64,000 bases of DNA from the NCBI GenBank assembly GCA_932521035.1, contig OW051492.1, forward strand, positions 10,292,001 through 10,356,000, written 5' to 3'. The position numbers and the translations under genes are program-made. The DNA is from Oscheius dolichura (lineage: Eukaryota > Nematoda > Chromadorea > Rhabditida > Rhabditidae). Under the pieces are notes generated by a model. That model was not told the DNA's origin, did not search any database, and saw nothing but the letters and a program-made list of their open reading frames with translations. Below, piece by piece: positions 48,201-54,200 of the stretch. The first letter of the stretch is position 1. Each line of letters opens with the position of its first letter.

Positions 48201-51200
48201 GATGAAGCAATAGCCCTGCAGAATCGAATCGAGGTGCTGAAGAATAGATACGTGGACATTATGGCAGTGGCGGATGAGAAACTGGCCCATCTATCGAAGG
48301 CTATCCCCCTATCGGAGCGGTTCCATGAAGGATTCGAAGTGGTTATCCAATGGGTCGAGGCTGTTGAAGAAGATCTTCAAAATATTGACGACGCTGATAT
48401 TTCTACACAGGCTCAGCTTGTTTTTACTCTGGAAGAGGATGTTCAAAATTGGCGACCGGAAGTGGAGGACCTGGTGGCCGTTTCTAATCAACTACAAGCT
48501 TTGAGCAGTAAGGATCGAGCTGAAGAATTGTACCAGAATACGGTAGAAATGAACAGGAGGGTCAATCAGATCGCTGACAAGGTGAGAAACTACTTTTATT
48601 GGTTTTTAATGGGGGAAAACGAGTTGGCCGAGTAACTGTGGCTCTTTTTCATACCAATTCCCCATTTTCAGGTCTCCCGAAGAGCTGAGCGTCTAGATGT
48701 CACTGAGAAGCAGTCCCGAGCCGTTCTGGACGACCTGGAATTCATAGTGGAATGGCTAGCAGACGCTAGGGAACGTCTCCTCACTGCTGACCCGCCTTCT
48801 ATTGACCCAGAATTCCTAAATCGCCAGCTAAAGAACCAGAAGATCATGAACGAAGATGTTACCCTGAATAAGGGAAAGCTGCGAGACATCATCACGGAGG
48901 CGAAGAAAATAGCCCGTCAAATTGGTTCGGACTCCCCCGATTCGGCTGCCTGTGCTGCGCTGAATGAAAAATGTGATCTGGGAAAAGAACTCTGTGATGA
49001 GGTGGGATATCTTCCTAATTTTAATAAAATATACCATTTCTAGGTAACAAATCTCTGTATGGAAAGGACAGAACATCTGGAACGGGCCAAGGTCCTAGCC
49101 GAACAGCTGACGCTCGAATTTGAAGAACTCTCCCAATGGTTGGATGGCATGGAAGATGAGTTGAGGTCCGCACCGGATGTCAACACCACAACCCCGCAGG
49201 CAGAACTACAGAAGATGAATCTACACAACGCTGTGAGTCTATCCCTCCCTTTTCCCATAATTTCCCTTTTCAGGAACTAATGGCCGCTGTTGTCACCTAC
49301 CAGCCTATTGTGAACACCTTTGATAAGGATGTGAAAGCCATGATCGAAGTCTGCCACGACAAGGAGGGAGAAAAGTTGAGAGAACTGGCTGACGAGCTGC
49401 TGGACCGGTATCAGGAACTGGGAGAGGCTATTCGCTCTCGGGGACAAGGAATTGACTCCGTCATGGATACTACTTCCGTCTTTGAGGAGAGGCTCTCAAA
49501 ATTGGTGGAGAATCTAGAAGGAGCTGCTGACAAGCTACGAGAGACGGGAGGACCAGCCTCCGCTGATCCCCTGATTCTGGAAAGCCGCCTGGCTGAAAAT
49601 GCCGCGATCTTGGAGAATCTGAACAATAAGAAGACCGCTTACCAACATTTGAGGGAAGATGCAGCAGGACTCTTGGCCACTGCCCCGGAAGGAGACGTCG
49701 CGGCTCAAGATGTCATGAGCAAATTGAACAGGCTGGAGAAATTGTGGGGAGATATCGAAGCAGAGGCCGGTCACAGAGGAGACTTCCTCTCCGACGTGCT
49801 TGGAAAGGCTAAAGGGTTCTGGAACGATTTGGATGACTGCCAGAGAGCTGTGGATGATCTTCGCTACCGACTGGAAGCGGTCGAGCCGGCTAGAGGAGAA
49901 CCACAACAACTACAACTCCAGCAAGCTACTTTGGCCTCTGTTGCTAATGATATCAACTCAACTGGACCAAGAATTGCCGCTCTGAAACAGGCTGGAGATG
50001 TTCTGGCTTCTGTTATCCCACCAGAGGAGCAAGAAGTCGTTAGGACTCAAGTCGACGCAGTGCAGAATGGATTCTCCACAATTACTACCCTATTTGCGGA
50101 GAAAAATAGGTAAATTCTGGGGATTTGAAGCTGAACGTGAGAAAATCGAGAGCTACAGTTAGACAGCCGACACGGCGTGGGAACTGTGGTACTCGAAAAA
50201 ATCATAGAAAACGATAAAATAACTGCAAAATTGCTTTTCAGAGACCTAATTCAAGCAATGGAAGATGCTATGGGCTTCCACGGTGACCTAAACGACCTCC
50301 TGGCCTGGTTGGACCATGCCGAGAGGACTCTAGCCATTATGCCGCCAGCTGATAGCCTAAAAGTTGACGAGATTCCTCTCGCTTTGGAGGCTCTTCGCCA
50401 TTTCAAAGACGACGTGGATCAACACGGCCTACTGAAGGAACAGCTAACCGGCACGGCTGACAATCTCGTTGCTGGAGCTTCGGCAGCCCAGGCAGCTGTA
50501 GTAAAGCAGCCCATTGCTGAACTGAATGCCCGGTGGAATAAACTTCACAATGGCGTGGCTGACAGGGAACATAAGGTAGTTTTTCCCCTGTAGAATTGAA
50601 AAATAAGAGGAAATTCAGATCGAAATGGCTCTGCTCCAAATGGGGCGTCTTTCTGAAGCTGCTAGCCAGCTGATTGACTGGATTGACCGCTCCAGGGCTA
50701 CCATAGTCGAACTGAGCTCGACCACAACCCCTAGGAACTTGAGAAATGTGGAAATACAAATCTGTAAGCTGGCTGTTTTGAGGAATGATGTGGATGCTCA
50801 TAAACCAAGGTAAGCCACAGCGAAACGCCACAGTTAACGCACCCAACGGGGGATTTTTCGATTTCTATCTCCCCTTTTGCTCTTTTTCTTATCTCTTCCG
50901 TTTCCCACCTCCTAGGGCAGTTAAGATTCAGGCGGGGAAAGAAACGACCACATTGTCTCCCCTGCTCTGTCTGTTTACGAACCATAAAAGAAATAATTAT
51001 GACACTTTGGGATGTGTGTCAATGATTCAGACTGAGAGAACCTTTCTTCCTTCAAAAATTGTACACTTCCTGCTCTTTTTCAGTGTGGATACATTGAATG
51101 CCGCCGCTCGGCAGCTACTAAAAGACGGCGGTGATTCTGAAGCAGCTGGGAAGATTGACGAAATGAACCAGAAATGGCGACAGCTGAACAACGATATTGA

Positions 51201-54200
51201 AGAAATTGGAAGGAGGATGGATAAGGTACTGTAGCTTACAAATAGACCATTAAATTTTAAAAATTCAGGCAAAGGGTGAGGCAGAATCGGTCGGCGGAGA
51301 GCTGGAAAGATGGTTGAGTTGGCTGGACGACGTTGAGCAGCAGCTGGCCACGACTAGACCAACTGGCGGGCTTCCCGAAACGGCTCAGACCCAGATGGAT
51401 GACTTTAGGGTCCTCAGATCAGAGGTATGATTCCCATTAGGTTACTGTACCTTCTTTTTCCTTTTTAGATCGAGCAAAACTCCCCGACCCTTGAAGAATA
51501 CCTCAAAGAGACCGGTATCTATCTCCTGGAACATGGAAATGACCAGGATTCATGGATTGGAAGAAGCCACCTCCAGATGAAGACCAAATGGAATAAAGTC
51601 AAGGAATTGTGCCAGGATAGGGAGAAGAAACTCCACTTGGCATTGGAGGAAGCCATCGCCCTGGACGATGCCATGAGAGAGACGGCAGAATGGCTATCCG
51701 CTGCGGAACACAGCCTTTCCGAGATGGTTAGACCATTTTTTCCCACTTTTACCAATTTTTCGTTCCAGGAACCTGTTAGCCATATTCTTAACAAGGCCGA
51801 GAAGCAGAGTGACGATCTAGAGACCTGGAAGGCCGAAGTAGCCAAGAGGAAACAGCTCATGGCCGAGCAGCAAGCCGCCGGCCGACGACTACAAGTCTAC
51901 TGTGAGAAGAAAGACGCCATCCCCATCAAGAATGGCCTCGTCTCTCTAAAACATCGACTAGAGAAGGTCGTTTCCCGGACGAATGAGCGCGGAAAGCACC
52001 TGGCAATCGCTATGGAAGAGGCTAAAGTCTGGTTGAATGGAGTAGAACAGGTGGAGGACTGTCTCTTCCAAGTGGAGGAAGCCCTGACGTCGGATGCCCC
52101 TAGTACAAGCAATGTGGACCGGCTGAAGATTCATTTGAATGAGATCAAGGAACTACAGAAGACCATGGCAGAAACCCAGCCGTATTATGAAATAACAAAG
52201 AAGAGAGGCAGCATCTTGGCGGAGAAGAGCCACAGAGCGGAGACGAAGCAGATCAACGCGAGGAATAATGAAATGGCCAGTCGGTGGGCAGCCTTGACGA
52301 AGAAATGCGTCGAGAGGCAGAGGATAGCAGAACAATCTGTACTGGAAGGAGGCGCATTTGACGATTCAATGAAAGAACTGGAGGATTGGATAGACGCGGA
52401 GTTACAGAAGACTGAGACACCGGAATATAAGAAGGTGGGGAGAGAAAATGATCCAGATAACTGTCTTTTTCAGGTTCATGGAGATGTTGACACGGTTCGT
52501 GACCTCCGGGAGGAGGAGAATCACAAAGCAGCTGAACGACTGGCTAAGAAAAAGGGAGTCAATACTCTTCTTCAAAAGGTCTGTTTCTTCTTCTTTACAG
52601 GACCCATTGGGGAGATATTTGACGGGATGTTGTAGCCAAGGGTTAAAAGAGACCAAAAGCATTATTCCCTGAAATGACCTTTCAACCGGCTAATTTCCCC
52701 TCTTTCCAGGCTGAAAACATGCTCCAAAAAGGCGTTGACGAGTCCGAATCAGTTGGCAAGGATGCTGACCGCCTGAAGGAGAAATGGTCCAAGGTGGAAG
52801 AAGCCGCAAGGGAGAGAGATGGCTCGTTGTCCGAAGCAGAGAAGGAAGCCGCCGCCTTCGATACCAAGGCTCATGGCATGCTGGAATGGCTAGCCGGAGT
52901 GGAGCAGAGATTGAAAGAGCCAGTGAAGGATCTATCCGTCGCCCTGGCTCAAGTCAATGCCATCAAGAAGGATCTGGATGCGGAGAGGCCGAAGAAGAAC
53001 GATTGTCTGGCTGTGGGTAAGGAGTTGTCCTCCAAGTGTCATCCCCGAGCGGACCAGGCTTTGAAGCACTGGATGAGGGTGGTAGACGGACGATGGAAGG
53101 TATGAATCTCCTTTTTTAAATGGAGTAAAACTGATTTTTCAGGAAATTGAAGAGAAATGCGGCGAGAGGGAGTTCAACCTGCTGGAAGAGGAAGCCAAGG
53201 AGGCGGAGAGAGATGCCCAACTGAAGGCTCTTCACGAATTCGTAGCTAAAAAGAGAGATGAACTGGCCAAGATGACATCCTCTCCGATGGCTAATGACCT
53301 CGAAATGGTTAGAAATCCTCTTTTCAAATAAAAAACAAGCGATTTTAGCTGGAAAGACTCGAAAAAGAATACGAAGGATTGGACTACGACCTGCGAGACA
53401 AGCAAGGAGACGTGGACACGGCTGTCAAGTCCGCGAGGAAGGGTATCAAGTAAGTTTGATGGCATTAATCCTTCTACAGTAACCAATAAATCTCTACTAC
53501 ATTTAGTGATGGTCCTGTAGGGAAAATTAGCCTTGAAACCCTTACAGTAATCTCCGAATTCCAGTGATCCCCGAGGAAATCAGCTCCAAAATGAGTGGAA
53601 GCAGTTGTGGCTCGACTCTGTTGGTTATCACCAATCCTTGGAGAATCAACGAGCCCTGTTGGAAGAAATGAAACGGCTAGAAGGATGGAAATGGGAACAT
53701 TGGAAAGATCGCTATGTGGAATGGAACGACCACGGGAAGGCTAGAGTCAGCGATCTGTTCCGACGGATTGACAGGAGCCATACTGGCAATGTACCGAGGA
53801 ATATCTTCATAGATGCTATCATTGCTAGCAGTGAGTTTAATTTATTAGGGGCTACAGTAATCCCTGAACAGTGGATTAATCCCTTTTTTCCAGGATTCCC
53901 GACATCTCGCATGGAAATGGATAAAGTCGCCGATCTCTTCGACAAAGGCGATGGTCTGATCAATTCGAAAGAGTTCATCAATGCGCTTCGCTTCGATTTA
54001 ACCAATGTGAGTCAACGTTTATTCGGGCCGGGGTTTATGACTTCCTTCCTCTCGTCTTTTCCCTTCTCTTCCTTGCCCACTCTTTGGACAGTCCACCCCT
54101 CTTCCATCCCCCGTCCATGGATGAGCCAACCGTTGAAGATATTCTCATTATTTTGGCTGTTTTCGCTTTCTTTCTCTATTGGATCTGGGCTGAGAATAAA

